Part shown: piece by piece, positions 44,195-56,044 of the stretch
Numbering within the stretch: the stretch's first letter is position 1
How the letters are laid out: every line of letters begins with the position of its first letter
Assembly (NCBI RefSeq): GCF_008831285.2
Contig: NC_045142.1
Location: forward strand, 16,867,354 to 16,931,353
DNA length: 64,000 nucleotides
Direction: 5' to 3'
Origin: Nymphaea colorata
Lineage: Eukaryota > Streptophyta > Magnoliopsida > Nymphaeales > Nymphaeaceae
The notes under the pieces: generated by a model
Database searches by the model: none
Told to the model about the DNA's origin: nothing
What the model saw: only the letters and a program-made list of their open reading frames with translations
Made by a program: the position numbers and the translations under genes

Positions 44195-45875
44195 TGAAAT
44201 TAGGCAGCTATTTCTGTGCTCGGATGGTTATTTTGTATTGTTAAAAACTGCCATAAAAGTTGGATTCCATAATTGAAAACCATGGTCAAGCAATTGATCG
44301 TAGCGAATGCATCTTTTGCGATGTTTTTTATCCACACCAAACAAAAAAATAACCATCCAGCCGTGGAGGTTCATCTTTGAATCACTTGAATATTCAGAAA
44401 TGATTGTGCCAATCCATTGTTCATCACCCATTTTAAATACCCTTAAACATGTTTAAAGTATGATGACATTCGATTATTTTCCAGTCAACCTTGTACAATA
44501 GATGAATCATATGAATATCCCATCAAAGGATGTAGGATGGCACAACAAAGCAAAATTACTATGATCTTTCAAAAAATTGATTCCTCATGACATGAATAAT
44601 TTCACGCTAGCCTGCCAACTTGTGATCTCAACCCCTTCTTTACTACTGGAGCCAAGACTTTTTGGCTGAAGGGCAGTGAGTCACCAACCTGGGTCTGATG
44701 TGGGGACTATGATGTGACAGCAACTATGTCCAGCATCGTCGCAACAATACTGATGTGGGGCAATGGTGCACAGCAACCCACACTTCGCTTCAATACTTCC
44801 CTTCTTACAGCATGTTCTCCGTTTATTGTGGTTACCTAAGGAATAAGTTAAGATGTCTCTCTTATTGATCAAATGGTGATTGGAATTCTTCAACACAAGA
44901 ATATTCAAACGCAATTACTTAAAATTGCTTGGATTGTGGAGAAGGGTGCAGAAAACACAAAAAGGTGCATGCAATCCCCAGTAAATGACGCAAGAACTTG
45001 TTACATCATTAGCTAATGTCACCAGCCACCATAAGTCCCCTGGCAAAATGTTCCAATCTTAGTGTCTATAAATTATGACATAGAAAGTGGATTAATTACT
45101 GTCATTTGTATATTTAATTACCTATTTGATATCTCATGAATAGAACGAGGGGCTCCCTCGACAGTTTCCGAATGCAAAAAACCTATTTGATTTCACAAGC
45201 AGTGGCTGCCGGAAGTTCATGCAGCACAATTACATTATTATACAAGAATTTTTGTTAGGTACTGGAAAACTATATATTTTAAACTTAGAACATGGTAACT
45301 CCTCAACTTGATTGCAAGATAAGCTAAGCATGGTTATAATCAATCACCAAAATATTGAGTACATCACTAACTTGTAGAGTTTGGTGCATGTTGGATGGGA
45401 GAGTCTATGCTTCACACCTTCAAACTAAGCAGAGTCCAAAAATCACCAAAATGGTTTTCAGCTAGAGATCAAGCTGAAGAAAAATAGAACCCTAAAGGTG
45501 TAGTGGCAAAGCTAAATTTCTGACTGGGGGGTAGTATTAGTTCAACTTTCAACTTTAAGGTATATAAAAAAAAAATTAAAAAAAAGAAGTATCAATTACT
45601 GGTACGGGAAATTGCTTACAAAGTCCGCAACGCGGCTCAACTACTGTTAAGGAGTCATTTGGCAGCAGGAACACTCATACAGTTTTCATAATAAGAATAA
45701 CCCCTAAATAGGTAGACAAAATGGGGGATGCTTAGCAGAAGTCTAACCGAGCGTGAGTGACTATACACAATTTCCCTGGATCTCTTTCCTCCAATGAAAA
45801 AGATTGAAAACTAGAAGGTGACAAAACAGAACACATAATAACTACGAACCATGAAGAAGAGAAAACAGATCTATT

Positions 45876-45992
45876 TAGATGGGTGTTTTATGGTACTTCT
45901 TGCCTAAGAAGGTGCAGTCCTTCCAGTTTTCACTTTTAACCTATACAAATCAGACCTTGGGCATGCAATATATTGGATCATATAGATATGTA
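45876..45992. repeat. Dispersed module (second copy of 38364-38477)
   Basis: Same word order as the first copy, about 90% similar by eye. Confidence 0.8.
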
Positions 45993-46411
45993 GTCTCCGG
46001 TTCAGTTGAAGGAAATTGAGATTGGGCTAATCGACAATTGTATTCGGTGAATGATGGCTGCCCAAAAAGAGATGAAGTTGCCTCCAGATCTAGGGCTGCA
46101 TCATGGGCAGAAATATTGGAGCCCATGCACTATCCACTGAGTTTGAGTTGCGTGCACCAAATATGCACCAAAATGGAGACGAGGGCATTTTTTGTTTTTT
46201 TTTATAAAGTAGATGACATTTTAAACTTTTTCTTCATTTACAATCCTTATTTACCCTCATGATCTTTTTTTTTTATTTTAATGGTTTGGTCATCGCATAC
46301 CCCTCTGCACGAAACATTTGTGCATAGTGGTGGCATATGTAACCCACTTCAGTATCCACTAAGCATCATACTCTATCTCATATTGACCAAGAGAATAACA
46401 TTCGTTGGAAC

Positions 46412-46621
46412 CAGGGGCGCAGGGAGGTATGGGCTGTGTGAGACATATGCCCCATGGAGCCACTCTAAAACTTTGTTTTCAATAGTTGGATCCGGATAGA
46501 TTTGAGTCAAATTATATGGATTAGCCTAGCCCTACAAGACTTGAGTCACTGCCCCAAGGCTAATTGAAAATTTGTTATATATTTGGTGTTCCACAAACAA
46601 AAATTTAGGGCTCTACCCCTG
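46412..46621. mobile_element. hAT-like MITE candidate, decayed
   Basis: The left end CAGGGGCGCAG and the reversed right end CAGGGGTAGAG agree at 8 of 11 positions. The flanking octamers GTTGGAAC and ATCGAAGC agree at 4 of 8, and every mismatch is a transition, as an aged target-site duplication would show. No coding capacity. Confidence 0.45.
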
Positions 46622-46676
46622 ATCGAAGCCGATTGAATTGATGACTTGGGATCATCACAACCACCAAACCGACCAA

Positions 46677-46728
46677 CTACACAACATCCCTTAAAACCAA
46701 TTGACACAACATCCCTTAAAACCAATTG
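46677..46728. repeat. 25-bp tandem duplication
   Basis: ACAACATCCCTTAAAACCAA plus TTGAC occurs twice in direct succession (46680 and 46705) without change. Confidence 0.9.
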
Positions 46729-46729
46729 A

Positions 46730-47350
46730 CCATTGTATTAAAAGTTCACAACTCTAAATGGATTATGGAGGGCACTCACCAATGCATGCAAAGACTGTTG
46801 ACAACCAGAAAGCTATCTGATCTCTACCGGGAACCAAATGCAACCTAAATAGTAACGCAACGTTCGGGAGACTGCTACCTGTTTGTCACCATGTCCGCAC
46901 AAAGACAACTCAGAGTTGTTGGGCGAGAGCAAGGGCGCCCGCGGACTCCCACATAAGGCAATACGATCAATATATGTTTAATTAATGCTTTGGTTGGGTT
47001 GTCCACCAATTTCAAGGACACAAGAAAACAGAAGCTTTATGCCTCTGATATAAGTACGCGCACATTAGAAAACAAAAGGACATGGCTGTTGTCCATGTCA
47101 TGCGTATCTTTTCTAAACCCGGCCTTGTTCTTCACTTACTTAATATCCGTACCAACTCCTTTCCGCCATTGGGTATTCTTGGTATTTGTACCCTCCCTGC
47201 CTCTTCCATCCCCTGCTTCATGCTGTGTGCATAACATCACTCTCCCTCTCCGATAATCATATGTATCCAAAGAATTAAATATGATAACTGACAACCTTAT
47301 TGACTTCCCTAAATTAAAAGAGAAGTGAACAAGGTTGTAAAGATTAATTT

Positions 47351-47383
<33 letters not shown>

Positions 47384-47557
47384 AGAAAGTTGAATGATGA
47401 GTACCATTTAATAAGGGTTGTTCGATTCACAGACATTTTCATTATCTAATATTAGTTCACGTTTTTTTCTCCTTGTTTTTTTGTCAACTATCCATTGCTT
47501 TACATAGACGACCATGGTTAGATGGCTAGGTGACTCTAGATAGTAAGAATCATCATT

Positions 47558-47605
<48 letters not shown>

Positions 47606-48339
47606 AGAGATAGAGAGAGAGTCTTGTCGAACCTTCTATTAGGAGGCATCTAACAGTGTGGTGCAAAGGTTTAAGATATGAATTTTGTTATCTCTATAAG
47701 AAAATCTATTCTTAGTGAAAATATTTGGGCCTATTTGTCCTTGCAATTAATTGTATGAACGAGGAACTAATGTTTATGTCAAGCAAAAAATCTTGCAATC
47801 ATATTTATTTTTCATGAAGCAACCAAAGGAACTGAGACACCTTGTTGTCGTAGCCTGTGATACTATACTTTTAATTTATACATAATTAATCCAGTTTCAT
47901 GTGAGAAAAAGCTTGAGAACATGTTTCAAATAGACTCATGATATTGCTTCGAAACAATTTTCACATCTTTAAACGCACTCTTGCTCACCTGCAGAAAAAG
48001 CTACCGTGCCTTTAGGCTCGAATATTTGTTCTATGTATACGTTCACGTGACACACCTCGTCTACGTATCCGGAAGTGATATATTTCCGCCTGCTGTTGCT
48101 GACAAATGCTGCATCTAAGCTTGTAGAAGAAGTATGCTTCATTTATTAGGCAATAAGTTTAGTCAAATATCTTTTACAATCCAAAAGGTTCAAATTCCAA
48201 CTTTCGCTGATGATACCAAAAAATCTAAAACCATAGCAACTTCATGAAGATGATAATGGTTTCAAAACCACCATGAACATCACTCGGTGGCTAAGATTGA
48301 CAACTAAAACTAGTAGAAACATGCTAATTAATCAATCAT

Positions 48340-48406
<67 letters not shown>

Positions 48407-48831
48407 GTATGTTATTTCTTCGCCTTTGGAGGCCTGATGGACTAAAACTAAAGCGCCATGACAGGTTATGATAGTTCCCTTGAATATAGTCTTCATCTTC
48501 GATGCCATTGAGTATCATGGTCCTGTGCAAACATTAATGATTTTCCCTTCTAAAGTATCGAGAAAAACAGTACTGCTGATTTCACGCTTCTATATATATA
48601 TATTATGAAATTAAGATGATAAAAAACTTGAGCATTTTTTGCTGTGTGTTTTGATTATTTATACTTTTGAGATGATTCAGAGCATTTTGAAAAATATCTT
48701 ACATGCGAAGAAGCAACAGCTCCAACAAGTAAAGAAAAAATTACTCCAAACCTTTGTGATGCAGAAACGCACCCCAGTGAGAAATTAAACAGAAGCGCCA
48801 TGAATTTGAAGCAACTCATCACGATTGAGTA
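46730..48831. other. Intergenic with AT microsatellites
   Basis: No gene recognised. AT tracts lie at 47354-47384, 47558-47602 (followed by GA) and 48338-48404. ORFs here are short and lack family features. Confidence 0.5.
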
Positions 48832-49174
48832 CTACTGCACCAATCTCGGTACCTTGTTCTCCGTCTCGACCTGCAACGACGTCCGCTTGATGAACTCCAA
48901 GCAGTCAGCGATGGCCTCCGCGTAGAAGGCGTTGGACTCCCACCTCCTTAGGCACTTCTGCGGCGGCCTGCTGCTGGGGGCGATCCTCACCTCCTCCTTA
49001 GGCTCCTTCTTCAGCGACTCCATCGCCATCTCCCAGATGGACTTCATTCATCTTTCTCAGCAGCCTCAAGAAATCCATTAGTTTTATCTGCATCTGCTGC
49101 ACGGGCAGCCGGCCGGCGTTTAGCCTGAAAGCCTTAATCCTTGGCCTTTTCCGGTGGATCCTGATCACACCCAT
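48832..49174 (-). pseudogene. Small conserved-looking plant protein, frame broken by an ATGA repeat
   Basis: Two overlapping minus frames together read like one small basic protein of about 112 residues. Frame 1 starts with the ATG at 49174 (MGVIRIHRKRPRIKAFRLNA, then GRLPVQQMQIKLMDFLRLLR). Frame 2 runs to the stop at 48832-48834 and contains KSIWEMAMESLKK and, near the end, SNAFYAEAIADCLEFIKR. I recall small uncharacterised plant proteins with a basic start of this kind and an S-F-Y-x-E-A-I-x-D-C-L-E-F-I-K-R end, but cannot name the family. The frames meet at ATGAATGA (about 49048); removing one ATGA unit would put them in register, so a 4-bp duplication or an assembly error explains the break. 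It is GC-richer than its surroundings, which supports a real gene. A minus-strand TATAAA lies about 185 bp upstream. The function is unknown. Confidence 0.6.
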
Positions 49175-49356
49175 ATTTTGTAAATTTATGAACACAGCAC
49201 ACAGACACTTCTCTCTACTCAAGAAGATGACAAGAAAAAATGGAGGAAGAATTTTTTGTTGGATGACTGGATCTCTCTCTCTTCCGGATGCAGCGCGTAG
49301 CAGGTGAGGGCTGGACTTTGTTGTTGTCGTTGGCTAATAGTTTGGCTAACATTCAT

Positions 49357-49362
49357 TTTATA
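49357..49362 (-). promoter_or_regulatory. Possible TATA box of the small minus-strand gene
   Basis: TATAAA on the minus strand, about 185 bp before the ATG at 49174. It would give a leader of roughly 150 nt, normal for a plant gene. Position and sequence are the only support. Confidence 0.35.
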
Positions 49363-51110
49363 AGGAGAAAGGCGCACTAATTTTATTTTTTGTTGTTTCC
49401 AAAGAGAAGAGGAAGGTGACGTGTGGGTTTGATTTATTCGTTAAACTAACACGCCGGGTAAACAACCCTTGTTCTTTCGTGACTACAACTTCTCTCTCTC
49501 CAAGTGAGCTGGAGTGTTGATTTTGACATTAGAGATGTTATTAGGAGGCTAAGTGGAACGGTTCTTGCCCCTCCTCTTTTTCTTTTTTTTTTCTATCCTT
49601 AGGTCCAAAATGCACAAACATCCAATTTGTTGGATTTGAACTGATTTTATAATCTATCTCAGTATTACAATTCAAAGAGTACAGAAAATTAATTAAGAAT
49701 ATTCATATGGATGTTAACATATCCGTTTTGAATCGAATATCTGATCAAACCACTCTGGAAAAATTGGATATGAAAAAAATTATTATCCAACTGAGAAATC
49801 AGATCGGATTCAAATTTAAGAAACTGAATCTATTGGATTCAGATTCAGATTCGGATATACATAAATATCTGATGAGATTCTGATACGGGTGGATCGGATT
49901 TACTTTTAAACCGCTATTTTGTATCTAATGCTCTTGAAAATCAGTCAAATTTGGTTCAAAATTCAGATTCAGATTCAAATATGATATAAAAATCGGATTC
50001 ATATTGTGAAATCAAATTCCAGATTCGGATTTAATATGACTTTTCTATCAGTGTATTCAAACCCGAATTCGAATATGAACATATGAGTATCCGAAAAAGT
50101 AGATACAGTTATGTGTATATCTAATTCGAATTAAATCCATTGACGTCTCTAAATATTCTCAACTGATCTCTCTCTAATAAGCTCTCGCGTGTTGTAACTT
50201 CCTGTTTGAGAGGTGAATGTACCAGGTTTTACATCTCATAACACAACATACGGCAGAAACTCAGGTATATATGTATATATATATATATATTCTTTTGGAT
50301 CTTCTGCCAAATTAAAGGAATGACCACTTATGAAGCCAAAAGCATATTATGGATTCATTACGTCGCACGCCCCACATCTGATGTAGACATACCCTTGTTG
50401 GAAAACCTCTTATTGTTTTAAATGGTGTTTCATGAATCTGACCACTATATATACAAGGAAACTTCGTGGAAGTGTATATAAACAAAGAAATAGTATCTTG
50501 AAGATCGATCTTAGATTATATTATGAGCCAAAGAAGCCAAGACCACTAAGTTATGAACTTTATAAAATTTAGTTATACTTTTGGTTTTTATAATAATATT
50601 TTTCGTTCTATGTAAGAAATATGACATTTAATTTCCATTCATGTCTATGATTTGATTGATGGAAACCATGCTCATAGTGTTTGTGATATTTAATCGAGAG
50701 ACAATTAATGAAAGCGAGAAAATGAATAGAGGCATGAGTGACTGACCGCAAGTGGTTAGCAAGAAAAAGGATCTGACTCACAGCGCCCACCATGTATGTG
50801 AACCAGTCAGGATCCACGCAAGTTCTGAGCACATAGTTGTCGGTCTAAAGTCCAGGACACTATTGTTTATGGAATCCTTTCCTTGTTTCTATTGACTCAA
50901 ACAGTTAAGAATTCTCATTGTTCGTCCACGTATATTGCGAGAAAGAACTTTAGATAACACAGTCCAACGTTAACTTGATCCTGTTGATAGAACTGGGTGC
51001 CTGATCCAACATGCACACACACACACACAGATGTGATCTAATAGTGCAGCTAGATGCACTCAGTATGATAAAAAGACTTATAAATCAACCACATATATAT
51101 TTTTTTTGTC
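49363..51110. other. Intergenic; ATTCAGATT-rich repeat region at 49.7-50.15 kb
   Basis: 49730-50150 is filled with irregular repeats of ATTCAGATTC, TTCGGAT and CGAAT-type words, a pattern common in dispersed plant repeats. Ends were not found. A short AT tract lies at 50271-50290. No gene recognised. Confidence 0.5.
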
Positions 51111-51114
51111 TCAT

Positions 51115-51235
51115 GGAACATAGCCCAATCAGGCTGCAAGGTGGTTCACACCTAAGAGGTCTGTGGTTCAAATATGATGGTCGATATCATCATCTATTGT
51201 ATTACTCCTTTCGACGATAAATAATGGCAAACACA
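51115..51235 (+). mobile_element. tRNA-derived SINE-like head (family copy 2)
   Basis: An A-box-like TAGCCCAATCAGG (51121-51133) and a B-box-like GGTTCAAATAT (51165-51175) are spaced as in a tRNA promoter. The segment aligns with the minus-strand copy at 1015-959: after the A box both have GGCTGCAAGG, then GTTC, then a C-AAG word, then the B box. Family membership rests on this pair only. Confidence 0.5.
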
Positions 51236-51654
51236 ACACTTGAATTAAAGGATGTACTATAGAACCACCCAAGCCCCAATACAAGCATAAACCTTAGAGA
51301 CATAGGGGCGTGGCCTTGGAAGTTTTATGCCAAAGGAGGTTTCCCCCATGTAAACATTAAAGAAACATAAAAACTACATTTACTTTTGGACAAAGAATAC
51401 GTCATTAGCCTAAAAAATTGACGTCTCTGTACTTATCGCTATAATATGCATAGTTTTTTGCTATTCAAAAGCTAATCTCTGTTAAACTAGCCCTACAGTT
51501 CATCACGTACATATGGACGAATTTTACACACACACAGTAGCTAGTCTATTATTGAACTAACTAAGTCGAATTGATAGTACTCTTCCAGTGAAAAAAAAGA
51601 TGGCAAGGTCTTTTTGAGCAGTTTGATTGATCACTTACCCCTTTAAAGATGTTC

Positions 51655-51830
51655 AAGGTCTGTTTTGGCAACAATAATAAATTGTTATTGTCTCATGAAT
51701 CTGCCCAAAAAATGGAGCAGCTTCATGAAACACTTTATTTGTTTGTTCTACGAATCTGCCTCAGTTTTTGAAGTAAGTTCATAAAACAATAACAGTTTGT
51801 TAAAATTGTCAAATGACCCCTAAAAGTACC
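51655..51830. mobile_element. MITE candidate with about 40-bp imperfect inverted ends
   Basis: The left end GGTCTGTTTTGGCAACAATA continues to AAATTGTTATTGT. The reversed right end GGGTCATTTGACAATTTTAA continues to CAAACTGTTATTGT. Similarity over about 35-40 bp makes a long foldback of 176 bp. A 2-3-bp target-site duplication cannot be told from chance. Confidence 0.6.
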
Positions 51831-52149
51831 TAATTGTGTTTCGATACATTAGTTCGCTGCTAAGTACTATAGAATCTATAAGACATGCAGATCTACTGTG
51901 TTGAAACCACTTACAGGCATTGTTCAGTATGCTTTATTACATCGCACACTCGCACATATGCACACGGACATATATAGTATTGATACAGTTCCTATAATCA
52001 CCTATACCCACTTAAGAATAAAGGGCAATCCTTTTCACAAAGAATGTCTTTTGTTGCAAGTCGTCCAATTAGATGTATATGTTCTACTTACATGTTTAAT
52101 TTTTAGTAGCAAATAAGTTGTAAACCACAAAATGCTTGCATAAAAATTG

Positions 52150-52375
52150 TTATTCTCTAGGGGGCATTTGATACACCTAGAATTATGAAATTTTAGAATC
52201 AAAATGCCCATTTTTTAAGAAATTGGAGTTGTTAATCAAACAGAGTTTTTCTTCTATTTTTTTTGGAATTAGGAAACTAAAACCTGGAAATATGATTCTA
52301 TTCCAGTCTGAAAAGGAATTATGATTTTGGAATTTTCATTCTTGAATCATAATTCCAAACCACCAACGGCATTGG
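52150..52375. mobile_element. MITE candidate with GAATTATGA inverted ends
   Basis: The left part GGCATTTGATACACCTAGAA-TTATGA and the reversed right part TGCCGTTGGTGGTTTGGAAT-TATGATT match loosely at the outside and well over GGAATTATGA. The TTTAGGGGGCGTTTGATGG tract at 21275 and its block C partner at 29896 look like ends of related elements. Confidence 0.45.
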
Positions 52376-53320
52376 TTTACAACATCCCAGGCAGCTTTAA
52401 TGCTTTAAATTTACGTTTTATGTAAAAGTATGATCTAGAACATTTTTTTTTATAATGTTTCCTCAAATCTTCTCGTTGCCAACAAGTTTCACCAGGAGTT
52501 TCAACTTCTATATGATATGCCTCTCAAGAGGTCATCATCGTAACTAAGCTACGTAACTTGGTTTTGACATGCTAACCATATGGCATCTGTTCATTTGACC
52601 GTTTGCTTGATCGTTGATCAGCCTAGTTCATGCAAACGTGCCACACATTTAACTTCATATTAACTGATCTTGATATTTGAAGAGTCAGATGCAGCATATT
52701 CCTCAACCATGTCAAGTAACACCACCTGTCTCATCCGGCGCAGTCTTGAGAAATGAGAAACCTACAAGTTCTTCTAAAGACACTTGGCATCACACAGGAT
52801 CTGCAACTTGGTTTTGGATGTCTAACGAGTCTTCTCTATCTTGCCGGTGGTAAAGAACTAGGTTTTGCTCAAGCAGGGAAGAAGTTTACGGAGCTTTCCT
52901 CTTCCTTAAGCCTTTGACCTTTCTTATTACTTTAGCAGGAGGAGGATCTCTGTGACACCCCAACAAAACAAACCAGGTCTTTAGCAAATTCGGGCTTTTT
53001 CTTCAAACTCCACTTTCGCCAAAATCCTGATTTGAAGGTAAAACCTAGTTTATGTTAAAACAGGTTTTTAACCTACCATCCAAAAGGGGCCTAAAAATTT
53101 GGCGTATCATGGTTTAAATCTAACCAAAAGAAAATAGCCCTAGAGAGATTTGACCTTTTTTTTTTTGTTGTAGACACATACCGTAGACCTACAGCAAGCG
53201 AGATAAGTAGAGACAAGAAATGTAAGATGTGGAAATGCCAAAATGCGCATTTTTTGTGTCTAGTATCTCAAAACAGTTTGCCTTACATTGTTCTAAATGT
53301 TCAAGATAACTGTTGTATTG

Positions 53321-53356
<36 letters not shown>

Positions 53357-53700
53357 AACGAAGATATAAATGAAACAACATTTGATAAGTGGTAACTCTT
53401 TTATGGAATAAAAGGCATTCATGTTCTATTCTCTTTCTCCACTTTGAGCAAATTATGCTGTTCATCACAGCCGCAAATCTGGTTGTCATGTGTGGAATGC
53501 CATTGCAAGCCTTGCCATGGTGGAACTTAACCAGGACAACTAAGGAGCCATATCACACAAGTGATATTGAGCCAAGACCTTGTAAAAGTCATGGAAAATC
53601 CTGCTCAGCTCTAGCACAATTTGTTACAGAAAAAGATAGTACTCATAAACTCACCCCAGACTATTATTGTTGGAGGTGATCAAACCAGCTTGCGTTGAGC
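52376..53700. other. Intergenic, no gene recognised
   Basis: An AT tract lies at 53324-53354. TGTGACACCCCAACAAAAC near 52951 resembles a start seen in some plant LTRs, but no second copy is present. The ORF at 53389-53679 has no recognisable domain. Confidence 0.45.
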
Positions 53701-53719
53701 TGGATTCGTGCTAGGACAA

Positions 53720-55800
53720 ATCATGCGAGCGTAAACATCTCGTGAAGCATGGAGCAATAAGGAGAAAGCCTACGGGTCTCATTTGCCCATGCATATCATG
53801 TTATTGAAGAAAGAGCTGCGCTTTATTAAGAAATCAAACGATATGGTAACATATCTACACTGAATAGAATTCCCAGCTAATACTCTTTCTGCAACCGATT
53901 ATGTTGTCACTGATGAACAACTGATCCAAATAGGCCTCATTGGGTTGCCAAATGAATATGTATTTTTCTTGCTTCTACAACCACATAAGCCACAAACATG
54001 ATTATGATGTTCTCTGAATTGTATAATCGTCTCTTAAATCAAGATAAGGGACTGCTGCAAATGCAATCAAAATCATCTACCACAATTGGAAATTCTCCCA
54101 TCAGGCAGGGAGAAGAGATCGAGGTCCCTACAGTGGTTCACATGGAAGTGTTTCAGATCGATCAAGTATCAAGGTTCTAAAAGGAATATTTGGACTCATG
54201 GATCCAACAAGCTCCAACAGTGTGCCAATATTGGGGCCTGAGAGGGCATACAACGAAGGATTATTGGGACATTTCCATAGCCTTTTCTTCAATGATGCTT
54301 GAATAACTACAAGAAGGGAGCTGGTATGCAAACGCGCTGGCAACTCACATGACAATGGATGACCCTCAAATGAATAACATCAAAGGGACAATTGAGGAGA
54401 TGGCGTTGTAGTGGTTCCTTTCTCTAGTTCCTCATGTTAGTGATCACATCACTTTGGCAACAATCAATCACAATTTAGTTTGAATCATGCTTTTCATGTT
54501 TCCAATATTATGAAGAACCTTTGAACGGTTGGATAGTTTAGTAAAGATAACAATTGCAGCTTTCAATTCACTTATTGTTTTCACGTAAAGGGCCTATAGA
54601 CAAGGAAAATCAAATTGAAAGGACCAAGAACTCGAGGAGGTCTTTACCAAACTAATGTCCAGAAGCACTCATGACTGATAGTAAGATATAAAGAAAACCA
54701 AATGAAAATTGGCATAAGAGACTTGGACATGCAACTTGTAAAATAATAAATTTTCTTCAGTCACATGGTAGAATCAATCCCGGGATCAATGTGCAGACAT
54801 TTTGTGAGCATCATCTAGTTGGAAAATTAAGCACATAAAGTTCCTTTTCAGTGAGTAGTTCACCAAACCTCATCACCTCTTGAAATTGTGCATGGTGACA
54901 TGTGGGGACCCTCACTAGCCTCGTCTCATGATAGATATGCATAATATAAATAGTTTCTCTGGCTTCTCTTACCAATTACATGTAAACATTTTTTCTCCTT
55001 TAACTCTATTACCGAATGTCAATTGCATGCAAAGATTAAAACTCCAAACAAATAATGGAGGAGAACTTACAACCACAGACTATTTAAGTCCTTCCTGACA
55101 ACAAAGTGGGATTTTTCATTGGTTTTCTTGTCTCCAAATTATGGAGCAAAATATACTAATAGTGCAGAAACCTGTCATGTTTTCGAAACAGATGTTACCA
55201 TTCGGACAATGCTTACAAGAGTCAAAACTTTGGGGGATGCTTTCTAAATTTCCATTTATACCATCAATGGGGCTTTTATATAGAGTCTTGGATGCCAGTA
55301 ACCATATAAAGGGATATTTCAGCAACTACTATACCACAAATCTCTTCGACTTTTTTGTGGTTAAGCACAAAAACTACCTTTGTTATGAACATCTACTTAT
55401 GCTCGGTCACTTTACCTCTCCCACCATGCTTTATTTGATGAAGGGCAATTTGTTGAAGACCGTGAGTTCCACCTTTCATCAGTTAGTAACATAAAGGATA
55501 GTGAATAATCTTGTCACCATTTCATATTTCTTCTTGTCTACTACCTAACCCTTGTGACCTCATGGGTCTATTTAATGAATGCTTAGGCTAGAACCTATTT
55601 AGTCCATGTCCTGACTACATCTTCAACCAGTTCCACGCATGTCCTTCTTAAACCCAAGCACTCTTGATGCACTCGACCTCAGTCCAAAACCCTTAGTGCA
55701 AACTTGTCCTCCTAACTCAATGCAAATCCTGCCACTTGTAGAACAAGGAGAAAATGATAGAGAGAGAACAAACGCACACAAGGTGTAGTGGTAGCACAGA
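53720..55800 (+). pseudogene. Ty1/copia fossil, plus strand: gag to integrase
   Basis: The order of recognisable parts is copia-like. Gag (53730-54060) has AWSNKEKAYGSHLPMHIMLL-type, LKKELRFIKKSNDMVTYL, LIQIGLIGLPNEYVFF and MMFSELYNRLLNQD blocks. A pre-integrase zinc region follows at 54715-54830 (NWHKRLGHATCK, then C..H in place of C..C). The integrase start is LEIVHGDMWGPSLASSHD near 54880, with a QTNNGGELTTTDY (second Asp changed to Asn) near 55050 and the C-terminal CYEH...SLYLSHHALFDEGQF near 55390-55450. Many stops and shifts are present, and no LTR was recognised. It is older and unrelated in detail to the copia at 32.6-36.9 kb. Confidence 0.8.
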
Positions 55801-56044
55801 TATGCCTATGTCCTCTCTTCCTTTCACATTGTTGACTATCATCTAATGGTGAGGGTTTCCTTTATTGAAATTGGATGTTACACCAATGTGCATAATTTGT
55901 GGATATAGATCAGATTCATTGCATTTTTTTTATTACAAGAACAGCCAAAATCTCTTGTTGGCATGTTGCTTATGAAGGTAAGATCACATTCCTCATTTAT
56001 ATATTTCTTCTCTTGATCATAATGATGGAGTAATTGCACATCAT

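Larger units (their letters stand above)
38567..46000. repeat. Local duplication block D, rearranged and interrupted
   Basis: Pieces of the block recur here in altered order. 38567-38697 matches 15609-15745. 39578-39705 matches 11367-11495. 40378-41048 matches 16750-17390. 43720-45760 matches 19500-20830 with 28610-29400. It is the most diverged of the four blocks and contains foreign insertions: a copia end at 40131-40305, the hAT MITE at 42232-42423 and an L1-type fragment near 43.3 kb. No protease remains. Confidence 0.75.

Noticed and set aside
48170-48215. B-box-like GGTTCAAATTCC as a third SINE or tRNA gene
   Set aside because: No A box at the right spacing and no cloverleaf pairing by eye.
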